64,000 nucleotides of DNA from Botryotinia globosa (Eukaryota > Ascomycota > Leotiomycetes > Helotiales > Sclerotiniaceae): NCBI GenBank assembly GCA_014898425.1, contig RCSZ01000009.1, forward strand, positions 930,001 to 994,000, in the 5' to 3' direction. This document shows, one piece after another, positions 44,084 to 58,138 of the stretch. The first letter of the stretch is position 1. Each line of letters starts with the position of its first letter. The translations under genes were made by a program, and so were the position numbers. The notes beneath the pieces are model-generated. The model searched no databases. It saw only the letters and a program-made list of their open reading frames with translations, and was not told the DNA's origin.

Positions 44084-46977
44084 TTACTTTTCTCCTCCAC
44101 CAGGTCCAGCAGCTTCACGCTCACTCGAACTATCATCACTAACCAAATCGACCACATTCCTACCTCTCTCGTGCATTGGCTCTTTACCTTTCCCACCCAC
44201 CACCACATTTCCATTCTCAACCCGTCCATTCACCCTCTCACCCCCATCCGCACTACTCATCAATACATTTCCAGCCCTATTCTCAAGTTCCGTCTTCCTA
44301 CCCGACCCCTTCCCATTCAACGCCTCCCATTGCCTCTGCAACGCCCCAACTGGCACCCTCTTTCGCACACTACTTGAGCCTGCAGAGTTTGGTCTGCTCT
44401 CACCTTCCATCACAGCGCCACCTGCCCCTGCAGAAACGGATCTTTGAGTTTCCATGCCGGCCATCCCGGGACCATTGTAAGCCTGCGTTCTACCCCCAGA
44501 AGCCCTTCTCCCATTCATACCCATTGGAGCCGAATCCGCGGGTGCAAAATGTCTACTTCGTTCTTCATCTGCTCGTGACATTCCTGCACTTGAATCACGC
44601 TTGAGTCTTTTGTTTGCATAATCTTCCCGTCCTCTGTACGCTTGTTCCGGAGCTCCTTGATACCCAAGTGGGCTCATTCGACGGTCTGGGCCAGGACGCT
44701 GCTGTGACAGAAGTTGTGGTACAGGGGGAAAGTTTTGTTGAAGGCCTTGAGCTTGAGGAGGACCTGGATATTGCATTGGGTGGTGACCTGGTGATGCTCG
44801 CGAAAATTGCTGCTGTTGAGGATGTTGTTGGTGTTGCTGATGTTGCTGGTGCTGCTGTGGTGCATTGATTGGTGAGAATCCTGTAGCAGGTCTCATATCC
44901 ACCATCTCCATTCTCATACTGGCCGGTGTTTGATTCTGATTTATTTGCTGCTGAGCATTTACTGGATAGCCAGCAACCGTGGGTGAATTACGATATTCAA
45001 TCCTGTTCATGCCAGTAGGTACCATTGGAGAATTTGCACCCAAAACCTCACGTATTTTCTTTGCCTCCTTATCTCTGTCGCGCATACGAAGAGTAACACC
45101 AAATTGTTTGCGGATTTGAGATTTACGAGATGCGTTTCCATTTTTGAGAGAGATAAGCCGCGCCTCTCGTCTCTCAGCGGTCCAGTCCTCGGGAATCTTG
45201 TTTTGATCCTCGATGTATTTTTCTTCGATTTTCTGGAGAGCGTCCTCTAGAGCAGCACGTTTATCGGGTGGCAATTCAGATGGTGAATGGCGAGCCTCTC
45301 CGTCCCAAGGGGATGCAGCGATGATCGCTTCGATATGCTTGGAGCGCGATCCTGGAGTGTGGAGAGGTGGACGAGGGATATTACCAAGCGATGTAGTCGG
45401 TGGGTGGTCGGGGGTTTGTCCGTGTTGAGGATTTGGCGAGTTCGAAACCATGTCTCGATAGTCTTGATAAACGGTTTCATCGTCTGGACTGCCTTCTGCC
45501 CCAAGACAAACACGCTTCTTTTCGTGCTTTGGCAAGTCAGCAAAACTCGCAAGTCACATAGATCAAACATACATATAGCATTCCTTGCTTGGTGGTAAAG
45601 CCTTGAGCGCAATTGCCACAATAAAACTTTAATCCCGGAGGCTGACTTCTGGTGCAGATATTCTTTTGTCGATGCTATAACACCGTCAGCTCTGAAGTAA
45701 AATCATGATAATTTCAGACTCACAAAATTATGACCTTTAATGGTATCAAATTTATAGGTGCACGTGGGGCATCTTAACTCGCGTGGACGATTTGCTTGGA
45801 CATCGCGTTGAGACTTTTGCAGAGCGCTAATTCGTTCCTGTTCAGCAACAAGAGGATCCAAAGACGGAGCTTCCACCTTCTTTTGTCCATCATCTATCAT
45901 TTCTGTATCAGCATCATCAGCGTCATCATTATCACCAGCATCATGACTCTGCGCTCTACTCGGCATGTTTGGTACGACAGTCTCATCATTCTCGTCCAGA
46001 ATGTCATCGAGACTGTAACCAAGTCTATCGGCCTCAGCCAGCCATCGAATGAGTGTTTTTGCTGGAACACTCTTCAACCGTTCAGAAAGAGCTTGATCGA
46101 GAACTTTGCTGGGTACGAGATCTGCAAGCTGATTTGCAGAAGCACTCTTGAGAACCCTAGCGACAATCGGTTGCTTAGAAGCGATAGTCTCCAAGAAGGT
46201 ATCTTTCATGACACCAGAGTCGTTATAGATTCGTGCGAGAACACTAGGGCTAGCATTCTTCAATCCAGCTCGAAGAATGAATGTGATGTGTGACTCTTTT
46301 GCATTCGTGAAAAGAAAGTTTCTCCACTGCTCCTTCAATATTTCTTGAGTCGCTTCAGTTGACATATGCGATAAAACTTCCCGCAAACGAGCAGTTTCTT
46401 CTTGGATTTTTGCAAGGGATGGCGATTCGTGGTTGCGGGTGGACTGGCGCTCAGAGGTCGCTATAGAGGGTTGCCTTGGCGTTGGCGTAGCAAGATCTGG
46501 ACGACGAACTTGTCTATGTACTATAGGACTCGTGGGAGTGTTCTTGGGAGAATCACTTGGAAATAATTTTCTCTTCAGAATATTCAATGGTTGTTCTGAT
46601 GGTTTATTTCCAGACTCCTGTTCGGCGAATGTCTTCTTGCCTCGATGTCCAGAGTTTTGTATGGGCAATCTAGTTTGTTGGGGAGACTCGGATTCCGCCT
46701 TTACACTCTTTCCTAGATCGCCTTTGTCCTCGGGTGGTGGACGGGTATCAAGATCGATAGTTTCACCATCCTCTTCCGGGTTCGATGATGCTGCAATGGT
46801 TTGAGATTCGAGAGGGGACTCATCCCTATTCATCCCATTATGTTCAGGTAAATCTGTGGATGTTGGAATTACTGTAGATCCTGGAGTATCTGAGAGAGCT
46901 ACACTGGCGATCTCAGCTACATCAACGTCCGAAAGCTCAGAGTCGTCATCACTCTCGTCAAGACGTGTCGAAGGCAT
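44084..46977 (-). CDS. Zinc-finger nuclear protein with glutamine-rich tail
   Basis: Three exons (46977-45724, 45674-45573, 45526-44084) join in phase 0, giving 932 residues. The two short introns interrupt a pair of similar C2HC fingers: CPTCTYKFDTIKGHNF|HRQKNIC and CGNCAQGFTTKQGMLY|HEKKRVC. Each intron falls directly before the His ligand, so both fingers are built only by splicing. The N-terminal 420 residues are acidic and Ser/Pro-rich (SDDDSELSDVDVAEIASVAL), with a helical region near 220-330 (LREVLSHMSTEATQEILKEQ). The C-terminal part is rich in Gln, Pro, Met and Gly with basic patches (NKRLKRDSS) and ends in an acidic motif (VDLVSDDSSSE) that resembles a SUMO-interacting motif. A nuclear, probably chromatin or transcription, role is inferred. 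The start is the ATG at 46977; the longer frame opens only with GTG. Confidence 0.82.
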
Positions 46978-49304
46978 TTGATCTATCACACACGTGGAAT
47001 CCACGTGTTTAAGAAAAGAAGAATGATTGATTTGTTTGATCGAGGTAATCACAAAGCCTTCAAGAATTGTGTTATTGAGAGAACAGTTTTGACCAGACTG
47101 AATTTATTTTCGGGCCTGATATAAGAATAATAGTAGAATGGAGAAAGGTGAATTTTGTCAAGCTTATAATAATAATGACACTATAAATTATTATTATTAT
47201 TATTATTATGAGTATCATGTGACTGTGGTATAAAAGAATCGTTTAATTGGACGAGAGTCGAAAGGGAGTGAATCAAGGAAAGGAAAGGAAAGAAAAGGAA
47301 AGGAAAATGTACCTGGATAGTGGTTATTATGTGAAGAGTAATACGAGGGCTTTTAGATATCCATATCGTAGGGTCAATAGGGGTTCAGAAGAAAAGTAAG
47401 ATGTCGCAAGTGTGCAACAAGTGTTCCTCGAGTGGAATAATCGATCTATATTCAGACGTACTTATTATTATTAGTACCCAGGTATTCCTAATCAGAAGAT
47501 TATGCAAGACGGATAATAACGAATTGCCGAGAGCCTGAGACGTACAGTCTTCTCGTATCAAGAAAGTCAGAGGCAAAGAGATTAGGTCGGGACTCACAGT
47601 GTACCGGATTAATCAGATAGCTTCCATTATGAATCTAATATCATTTGTTTGTCAAGAAGATCAAGAGAAAAGGGTCAATGGTGATGAAGTGAGTGAGCGT
47701 ATAAGAATGATAATAAAATGGAGAGAGGAGTAAATGTTGATGATGAAGAAATCAAAAGAAAGTTAATAAAAGCTAAACTATACGGAGCTAAAATTTGCTA
47801 GCGTTGGGGCCCTTGCCTATTTGCATCAAATATAGTGAGTAATATGATCAGTAATTAAAGAAATTAGAAAACTAATAAATGGAGAATGAAGAATGTGTTT
47901 AACTTGAGAATGAAATGGAAAGAGATCAAAGAATATAATAGTAGATAGAGAGATAGATAGATAGATACTCTCTCCCGTCTCTCTTGTTTCTTCCCTTTAG
48001 GATAATTATAATTTCCGAAGAATTCATTCAATACACCACTTATACTATGATAACAGCATACTAGAACGAAGTGTCCTCGGTAGAAAGGAGTCGTTAATTT
48101 TCGGGTTGATAAAGTATCTACCTACCTATTCGAACAGTAACATAACATAACATAATTAACAATTCATTCATTTGGTTACCATTGATTTGGTGCTCAAATA
48201 TATTACTCATTACGAGGCAGTGTATTCGCTATAAGAACTCAATATTGTTATTAGTTGTCTTCATACCCAAGTAGGATAGATAGGTTTGATCACAAGTAGC
48301 CCGGCAGATAATAGTATGAAACTAATACGTACCTGGTATTCTATAATCGAATATAGAAGACTCAATAAATAAAGTAAGCATTAATAATAATCCAAGACTT
48401 GTCTTGTCTTGTCCGTATCTGTGTGCGTATATGAATGGTGGATCTCTCCCTATTACCTACCTAGGTAGCTACCGAAATTGTGGCAAGCTCATGTATGTAG
48501 GTATGTAGGTATGTAGGTATGTATTATGTATGTACGTACATGTGATTCCCATCTAGGCACCTATCTAGTATCTACCTACTATATCAGTCAATTTGTTATT
48601 AATCCTTTTATTATTCACAAAGCCAATCATTCATAAGACAAGTCTCTGAAACAGCCGAATGAAACTCTTACGATGATACCGTAGAGTATATATAGTATAG
48701 CCATTCCATATTATAGTCATCCAGCCACGATTCTATTAGTAGAGGAAATTAATATTATCCAATGCTCGCTTCTACTTCATTTTCCGTATTCTTCAAAAGA
48801 TAGCAATAATAATTATTCGCAACAGTTCTTTCGCATTCAAACCCAAGACATTAATAATAATTACTGGCAATTTACTCTAGTAACTATGATGCGGGTTTTC
48901 CTTCTTTCTTCGACTGGCGGGGTGGTCAATTGCTAGCGTACATGCTTGTGTTCAAGCTAATAAGTATAACAAGTATAACAGGTAACACAAGCAAAATATT
49001 GTACACACTGAGAGACTCATTGGAAAGACTGAAAGATTCGAGAAATAATCAAAATAAATTCTTAGCATACATGGCCCTGGTATCATCTCACCAATCGCAT
49101 CCTAGATAAACGCCGTATACTCGAAAAGTACTACCTATCGCGATTGCTCGCCGGCGGAGATCCCTAATTACCCCTCCATTCCCTTGATCTCACATGGCCT
49201 TTCCTTCCAATACCGAATCCCAAAATTCTCAGAACTATAGACCATACCTCCAAACACGCCAGACATAAACTAATTGAAACCACACCCTTCTTGATGCAAA
49301 TAAT
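46978..49304. other. Intergenic region with microsatellites
   Basis: Contains a (TAT)n run near 47187-47209, GGAAA repeats near 47277-47310, (GATA)n near 47945-47965 and a GTATGTAG run near 48497-48530. One TACCTAGGTA palindrome is at 48458-48467. No gene is recognised in 2.3 kb. Confidence 0.55.
48458..48467. repeat. TACCTAGGTA palindrome
   Basis: Perfect 10-bp palindrome, extended on both sides by CTACC/GGTAG-like sequence. Confidence 0.6.
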
Positions 49305-50874
49305 CTAGAACCATGTGTAACCAGGCTGAACCAAATTACTGCACTCGACGCATTTCACCATCAGTTTTTCATAATAACCACTTGTATCCGCAGAAATTCT
49401 GGAGGCCAAAGATCGTCCGTAGGCATGCTGATATGCACCTTTGACTTGATCCATATGTTTGGGATCCCAATGACACCGGACGACTCGAGCAACAAGTAAT
49501 TTATCCTTCGTGCCAAAACCTTTCATTGATTCCTCCATGAGATTTGCATCACGCATGGCTTTATCCGAAGCTGTGCGAAGTTGATAGAGGAGGGCATCCT
49601 CCATGTGGCCGCTGAACTTCTTGTCCAGGGAGTCAGTGAGATTTCTAAATACAGTTGCAATGAATTTACTTACCTTTTTGATAACCCATTCCAATGGTTT
49701 TCCATGTTGTTGCTGGTATGTGTGATTAATTGCTCGTAATTGAGCATCATTTCGTTTCGTGAATATCTCACAAATTGTCTTTGCGTCGTGTCCACGTATG
49801 GCCTCTGTCGCATTCCATATGGATGCCACATCTCGGTCAATATCGCGAGGGATTACTGGCGCACTCTCCTCGTTTCTATTGGCCTCTAATACCATCAAGA
49901 AATGATCCTCTGTCTTCATACTCAAATCACCTTTGATGTCGCCTGCCAGACTCCTCTTGTATCGGCGTTGATACATTGACTTGATCGCATTGATATCGGC
50001 ATTTGACCTACCCATCAAAACTTCAGTCAGGTATTTCTCCTTTGTACCTGCTCCGTCCATGGCCGAATAAAGCAAATGACAATCTTGTATCAAGGGACCC
50101 CGAATTATCGCAGCGAGACCCTCCCTGAAGTACGAGCTTGTTTCACTCTCCACATCTGCCAACAGTTTCCTTTTGAAGGTATCAAAGAAAGCTTGTCGCA
50201 AAACTTCTATTTGCAAAGGTCCCTTGTTATGCAATACCTCAATCAGAGTCGCTTCATCAGTACCGAAACCTTTCATAGCTTTGCGCAACGCCTGCGCATC
50301 TGCGCGTCCGTCATAGGGTATGCGAGGAGGGCTTGGTAAGTTCAGGTCATATCCGGCTGAAGGTGGAGTCGGTTGTCCGTAGCCCATTGGCGCACCATAT
50401 TGAGGTTGTGCGCCTGGGGGTGGAGCGCCATATGGTGGTTGAGAATATCCGCTTTGCGACGGAGGATAAGGCGATGACTGCGGCGGGGGATAATGTCCCG
50501 GCGGACCTGGTGGAGCTGCGCCATATGGTTGCTGTGGTGGGTAGGAACCTTGTTGGGGAGGATATTGTTGATAGGGCTGTTGCTGCGGTGGGTATGGAGG
50601 TTGCTGTGGAGGAGCGCCATATGAATGTTGAGGATATGGAGTTTGGGTAGGAGGGTATTGCTGATATGGCTGAGGAGAATCTAATACAAAGTCAACGGGT
50701 GCTGCATTGTCGCAAACATCAATTCACGTACGACGGGGGGGTATTTGTGGTGGGTATCCAGATTGCGGGGCAACTGCGCTCAAGTTAGACATTGAGGTGT
50801 CGCAAATAAGAATGTAGATTTTACTCACGTCCAGCCGGCGGCGCACCATATGGAGGATAATTTTGATATGCCAT
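49305..50874 (-). CDS. Annexin with proline/glutamine/tyrosine-rich N-terminus
   Basis: Three exons (50874-50829, 50773-50732, 50680-49305) join in phase, giving 487 residues. The first two exons add only 30 residues. The first 145 residues are a low-complexity PPYGAPP / PQQPYQQYPP extension like that of annexin VII/XI and fungal annexin C1. The core has four annexin repeats. Calcium-site loops of the G-x-G-T type are visible in MKGFGTDEATLIEVL (repeat 1), MDGAGTKEKYLTEVL (repeat 2) and MKGFGTKDKLLVARVV (repeat 4); repeat 3 (AIRGHDAKTICEIF) has lost the GxGT. Annexins bind acidic phospholipids in a calcium-dependent manner at the cytosolic side of membranes. The gene is divergent from the nucleotidyltransferase-like gene, sharing a 0.9-kb promoter region. 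Confidence 0.93.
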
Positions 50875-51776
50875 TCTTGCGACGTTATTGATCTGTGAGA
50901 AATCTATGTCTGTAATTGTACGTTGACCCAAAGTGTGGTTGTAAGCCAGTAAAAGTAGGTAGAGCAGAAGGATTCAAGTGTTATTTATGGCGAAGCTGTG
51001 CAGAAGGCAAACCTTGCCCAGAGGTCAAGAATCCTCGCGGGGCTATGGCATTTCACGGGTGGTCAAATGAGGGGTGGCCAGTCACATACCTAGGTAGGTA
51101 GCGCTTAGAATTCAATCATCATATCATACAAATCAAGCCTACCTACCTAGGTAGTACCCGACCCGACGTGGACCATCCATTTTGACAATGGAATGTTGAG
51201 GCGTAGTGGCGTAGAGGCGTAGTGGCGTAGAGGCGTAGAGGCGCAGTAATGACGACTTTGTTATTCTCTCCAGCTTACCCAATTAAATAGTAGGTACCTA
51301 CGATATGGCAAAGACAATTGTGACTCGTGAGATGATGACCTCTGATGACTTTCTTGATCATTCCTCTCTTCCCTGGTAAATCCCCGCAGAGGTACAGAGA
51401 CGAGGATTGGCGAGGATAATAAGTCTTGGGGAAAATGTTCCTACCCGACGTCTGAATGTTTTCAGCTATTCCATATTTACCATGTAAACAGCATCGCCAT
51501 TGCTGACATCGTACAACAGAGAGAGGGAAGGGAGAGCTGTGGTTGGAGTTTCTTTTTCCGGTTCCCGTCCTGATTCCCTTTTAGGGTTTTGCTTCTCTCG
51601 GTTTGCACATGTTACTTCCATCACAATTCATATCATGTTTGCACAGCGCAATGCTTGTCGTCGTTTGGTGTGGCTTATAGAATTTGCACTTGAACCTTAC
51701 ATCTCTAATACTTGTTTAAGCAAGGAATATTCTCTTCTTTAATTTCACTTTCTTTCTACTGCGGTTCCTCGAGACA
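50875..51776. other. Shared divergent promoter region
   Basis: Between the annexin and nucleotidyltransferase-like genes. It holds two TACCTAGGTA palindromes 57 bp apart and an 8-bp tandem repeat (GCGTAGTG/GCGTAGAG, 51200-51250). A TC-rich leader precedes the ATG at 51777. Confidence 0.55.
51087..51153. repeat. Pair of TACCTAGGTA palindromes
   Basis: Copies at 51087-51096 and 51144-51153 in the bidirectional promoter region. Flanking GTAGG/CCTAC bases extend the symmetry. Confidence 0.65.
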
Positions 51777-53096
51777 ATGGGGGGCCACGCGTTTTCTTCT
51801 CAGGTTCTACCCATCAAGACGCCTCGTATGACTCAAGAAGTCTACGACGAAGCTCTGAAACTAAATCAAGCAATTCTACGCAAATTTTACTCCAAAGTTG
51901 AGAGTGCTATTGAGGGACCTGGCAAGACTACGTATGGGGATGTTGACATCCTTGTTGCATTACCTCTGGAGGGCGCGTTTTCTTCTGAAGATCGAGTCGG
52001 GGAGGAGCTCAAGAAAGCTTTGAATGCCAAAGCCTTGTTGCAAGAAAAAGGCAATCCTACCATCAATTTTGCGGTTCCTTGGCCAGAGCATACTATCACT
52101 GGTGCTAAGGATGGCAAGAATGTCACTGAATCTACAGATGTTTCGCCGGCGAGCTGGTACGTTCAAGTCGATGTCCATATATGTAAAAGCGAGCATGAAT
52201 TTGACTGGGAACTGTTTCATTCTGCTCATGGCGACCTATGGAACATCATTGGCACCACGATCAGAGGGTTTGGACTTACTATCAACAATCGCGCATTTTT
52301 CATTCGAATCCCCGAAATCGAGTTGGCAGACAGAAAGAAGAGCATGGTATTTCTGACTGACAATCCGGGCGAGATACTGGACTTCTTAGGGCTAGATCAA
52401 GAGAAGTGGTGGAAACGTTTCAGTACTCAGCAGGAAATGTTCGAATACGCCGCAACTTGTCGAATGTTCTGGGTCAGAGATGTGGCCGAAGATGAAGCGG
52501 AAGGAGATGCCACTGGCAGTATTGCCGAGAAAGGCCAAGAGGGCGGAGTAGAGAGAAAGAAAAAGCTAAAGCACAATGATCGTCAACGTCTGGCAAAACG
52601 ACCTATTTTTAGAGCTTGGGTTGATGAATTTATCCCTATATGTCAAGAAGCAGGAAAGTATAGTGATACCAAAATCACAAGGGAACAGATCCGCGATGAA
52701 GCTTTCAAGAAATTCGGTGTCAAGGAGGAATACGAAACCAGGCGACACGATTGGAACATTGCAAGACATCTAGTGGAAGTGATGAATGACGGTATCAAAG
52801 CTAATATTCCTGTTGACGGAGGTTATAATCAAACGAGGTCGGCAGCTACAAAAGTTCTGAAGGGTGTCATCATGGAAGGAGAACTATACGAGGGAGCTGT
52901 TCCTGAAGCTGCAATTAGGGATGAGAACGGATTTTACAACATTCAGTTGGTCAAACTCTTCGTGGTCAACAACTGGAGGAACGCGATGAAAATTGGAATG
53001 GCAAGGCAGCGAGCCAAAGCCAGGGAATCCATGAAGGCGAAGGCTGAGAAGACGGCACAGATAGAGCGAGATTCTAAGTTATATGATGTAGTCTGA
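51777..53096 (+). CDS. Nucleotidyltransferase-fold protein of unknown function
   Basis: Single exon of 439 residues. The segment GPGKTTYGDVDILVALP (residues 47-63) has the DxD pair (D55, D57) of the polymerase-beta nucleotidyltransferase fold, and VQVDVHIC (D132) supplies the usual third acidic residue on a later strand. Downstream helical regions contain a basic insertion (RKKKLKHNDRQRLAKR) and a helical C-terminus (MARQRAKARESMKAKAEK). The expected GS motif is replaced by GK/TTYGD, so catalytic activity is uncertain. It may belong to a fungal-specific family. It shares a divergent promoter with annexin. The ATG at 51777 follows a pyrimidine-rich leader and is the first in frame. Confidence 0.75.
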   Translation: MGGHAFSSQVLPIKTPRMTQEVYDEALKLNQAILRKFYSKVESAIEGPGKTTYGDVDILVALPLEGAFSSEDRVGEELKKALNAKALLQEKGNPTINFAVPWPEHTITGAKDGKNVTESTDVSPASWYVQVDVHICKSEHEFDWELFHSAHGDLWNIIGTTIRGFGLTINNRAFFIRIPEIELADRKKSMVFLTDNPGEILDFLGLDQEKWWKRFSTQQEMFEYAATCRMFWVRDVAEDEAEGDATGSIAEKGQEGGVERKKKLKHNDRQRLAKRPIFRAWVDEFIPICQEAGKYSDTKITREQIRDEAFKKFGVKEEYETRRHDWNIARHLVEVMNDGIKANIPVDGGYNQTRSAATKVLKGVIMEGELYEGAVPEAAIRDENGFYNIQLVKLFVVNNWRNAMKIGMARQRAKARESMKAKAEKTAQIERDSKLYDVV

Positions 53097-53672
53097 TATG
53101 GACAATACTAATTAAATACTGAGTGTCTCCAGTAAGGGCAAAAGTACTAATGCTGTTTATTTGGAGCTGATACCAAAGTAGCGGCTGTGCCCGAGGGGTT
53201 TGATGGCCATGGGGCGGCAGACCGGTGACCACGATCATCCGCAACGATCCATCCTCTAATTTTTATATCTTCGTGTATGATATGGGGAAGAGGGAGGCGC
53301 GGAATTTTCAAATGCCTTGCCTTAAATCCATAAATCCATCACACAGGCACAGGCACAGTCGGCGAAGGTTTTCATGGGCCTGTAAGCGGCGAAGTTGTAG
53401 CCATCTTCGACTGTTGATAATAGGAACACTTTCATAGTTGAGACACGCCTGCATTTATCGATAACTTCTGGATCAATATAGATTGTCCAGAGTATGCCTA
53501 AGCACATTGAATAGATTACTCCATCGTGGTAAATGGTTTCCCATATTCAGCTCGTGGCCCTTATCGCACACGTCTGAAAATCCTCCATCAAACCCATACG
53601 CCGTATTATCCACGCCTTTGCTCAAATATCTCGTAAACTTAATAATCCATCGCGCATAGAATTGAATCCCAT
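53097..53672. other. Convergent intergenic region
   Basis: 3' flanks of the nucleotidyltransferase-like and TMA7-like genes; no other feature is seen. Confidence 0.5.
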
Positions 53673-54000
53673 TTATTTCTTTCCCTTGCCGCCGCTGCCG
53701 GAAATGCCGTGCGACTTGGTCTTCAAGGGGCCCTTCTGTCCACCGATCTCCTTGGCTAATTTGTCTTGTTTTGCCTTGTCTGAAGTAGTGATTGTCAATG
53801 AGATGTTATGCAGGATGGTTGGAACACAGAGTCACTTACCCGCCTTCTGCTTCAGCTTGAAGGCGATGGTCTCCTCATCTTCCTCAACCTTGACCTTCTT
53901 CTTCACCTTGTTGTGGATAGGGTTTGTGCCGTCTAGGTGTTTCGGTCAGCATCATGTGGCCTGAGAAGGATGAACAAGGTCAATACGAACTTCCTCCCAT
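53673..54000 (-). CDS. TMA7: TMA7-like translation machinery-associated protein
   Basis: Three small exons (54000-53991, 53932-53840, 53779-53673) join in phase, giving 69 residues, too short for most ORF screens. The middle and last exons read VKKKVKVEEDEETIAFKLKQ, then DKAKQDKLAKEIGGQKGPLK and end SGSGGKGKK. This matches the TMA7 pattern: an acidic-basic helix ending in GKGPL and a Gly/Lys tail. TMA7 associates with ribosomes in yeast. Exon 1 contributes only ATG GGA GGA and one base, with a weak donor (GTTCGT), so the start is the least certain part. The gene is divergent from PRP4, with 520 bp between them. Confidence 0.8.
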
Positions 54001-54522
54001 TTTGGTTTAAGATTTATCGGTGTTTTGGGTGACTTTTTTGAAATAATTGATCGTCTTTTGTGGTAGAAGAAATGCGGAATTATTCTGGACTTCTCGAGGC
54101 ACTCTATGGTGGGGGGTATTTTTGCGGGTTTTCTTTAAAGAATGCTGATGAGGTGGATGCAAAATCAATCTAGCCTTATTTATATTAGCGTGTTTATCGA
54201 TATGGCAGCTGCAACTGACCGTCATGCAAGATGTTGAATTTATCAGTTTCAGTTGTACAACCACATATTACACAGCAACAACTTGGCAGTCAAACCAATA
54301 ATTGTCACTTCACTCTCTTATATTCTTCTCTATTATACTAAGACTCATCCTTCACCTTCATACTGCCAAAGCAAACCAAAGCAAAGAAGAAAATTATGCG
54401 CTGAGAGATAACCGGTTGGGCTCTTCTCACTTTGGGATCTTGTTTGTGATCTTTGGCTGACACACATTTATCCAAATCTAAAGACAGGGGGCGCTTTCGT
54501 CCTTACAATTACAACAAGGGAT
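54001..54522. other. Divergent promoter region of TMA7-like and PRP4 genes
   Basis: 522 bp with no other coding signal. Confidence 0.5.
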
Positions 54523-57119
<2,597 letters not shown>

Positions 57120-57897
57120 ACTGCCAGGTATGAGAAGCGGCGCGGGGTAGACATTTTGCTATCGTTTAATGGTGTCGAGTTGTTACGATAGAGAACATGA
57201 GAGCGAGCGATATGAACAAAGATACATACACTAGGTACTCGAGTATTGGTGGTGTTCATCATTTGAGCATCATATTAGCATAATGCATTGTGCTCCTCGT
57301 GTAGCAATATCTTATCTCAGAGTACAAGAGGGGGATATTAGTAGAAACTCTGTGTTGAATCAATTCCATGATAGCTTCTCCAAAATTTGCATTGGCTATC
57401 GTTTGGTGCTTGTAGTCTTTCTTACCTTGTTTGCGTGCATTGGATTCCCCTAGATTGAATGCCTCAAGCGGGCGGATCTTGCCGGCTAAATAGTTTCTAG
57501 CTAAGTAGATCGAGTCTTCTAATGGTATTTAACAATCACTTGAACGATTGAGAATGTGCTAGCTGCTATCAAATACTTTCCACTTCTGTTACCCTCTGGA
57601 TCTTCCCTCTAGTTCTCTTGTGTACTCCAGCCTCTATGATGTTATTTCGGTCATATCATAACCCATTGGTATCTTATCTTCAATTTTCTCGGGTTTTTCT
57701 CGTTGCTATTCATGAAATATTTCCCATTTACTGATGCTACAAGTAGATCTCTATCAATTGGTGATGAGTAGCGTCAACCATTAAGATTGATCGAACCACT
57801 TGTTCCCATTGAACGGTCCACGGTAAAGGGTACTACATGCTACTCAATTCTCAATCCAAGTATGATTCACACATCAATGCATTTAACGATCTTTTTA
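57120..57897. other. 3' flank of PRP4 and intergenic DNA
   Basis: No further coding or repeat signal recognised. Confidence 0.5.
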
Positions 57898-58136
57898 ATT
57901 GGCTACTTCCATCTACGATTTCCCTCTTGAGAGGAAGGCACCTGCCAAAATCCAACATTGATGTTCGGATCTGGAAGGTACCGAGAAATCGATGCTATCT
58001 ATATTTATTTATTTATCAATACTACTTAGATTTATATAATATCGATTTCTTAATATTTTTCAGATTCGAATATCAATATTGGATTTTGATAAATGTTTTC
58101 CTCTTAAGAGGTAAATCGTAGATGGAAGTAGCCAAT
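57898..58136. mobile_element. 239-bp hairpin MITE with TA target duplication
   Basis: Inverted arms of about 80 bp begin ATTGGCTACTTCCATCTACG and continue ATTTMCCTCTTRAGAGGAA, then AAAATCCAAYATTGATRTTC inwards. TA lies outside each end (57896-57897, 58137-58138). Only about 80 bp of AT-rich spacer separates the arms, so the whole element folds into one hairpin. It has no coding capacity. Confidence 0.85.
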
Positions 58137-58138
58137 TA

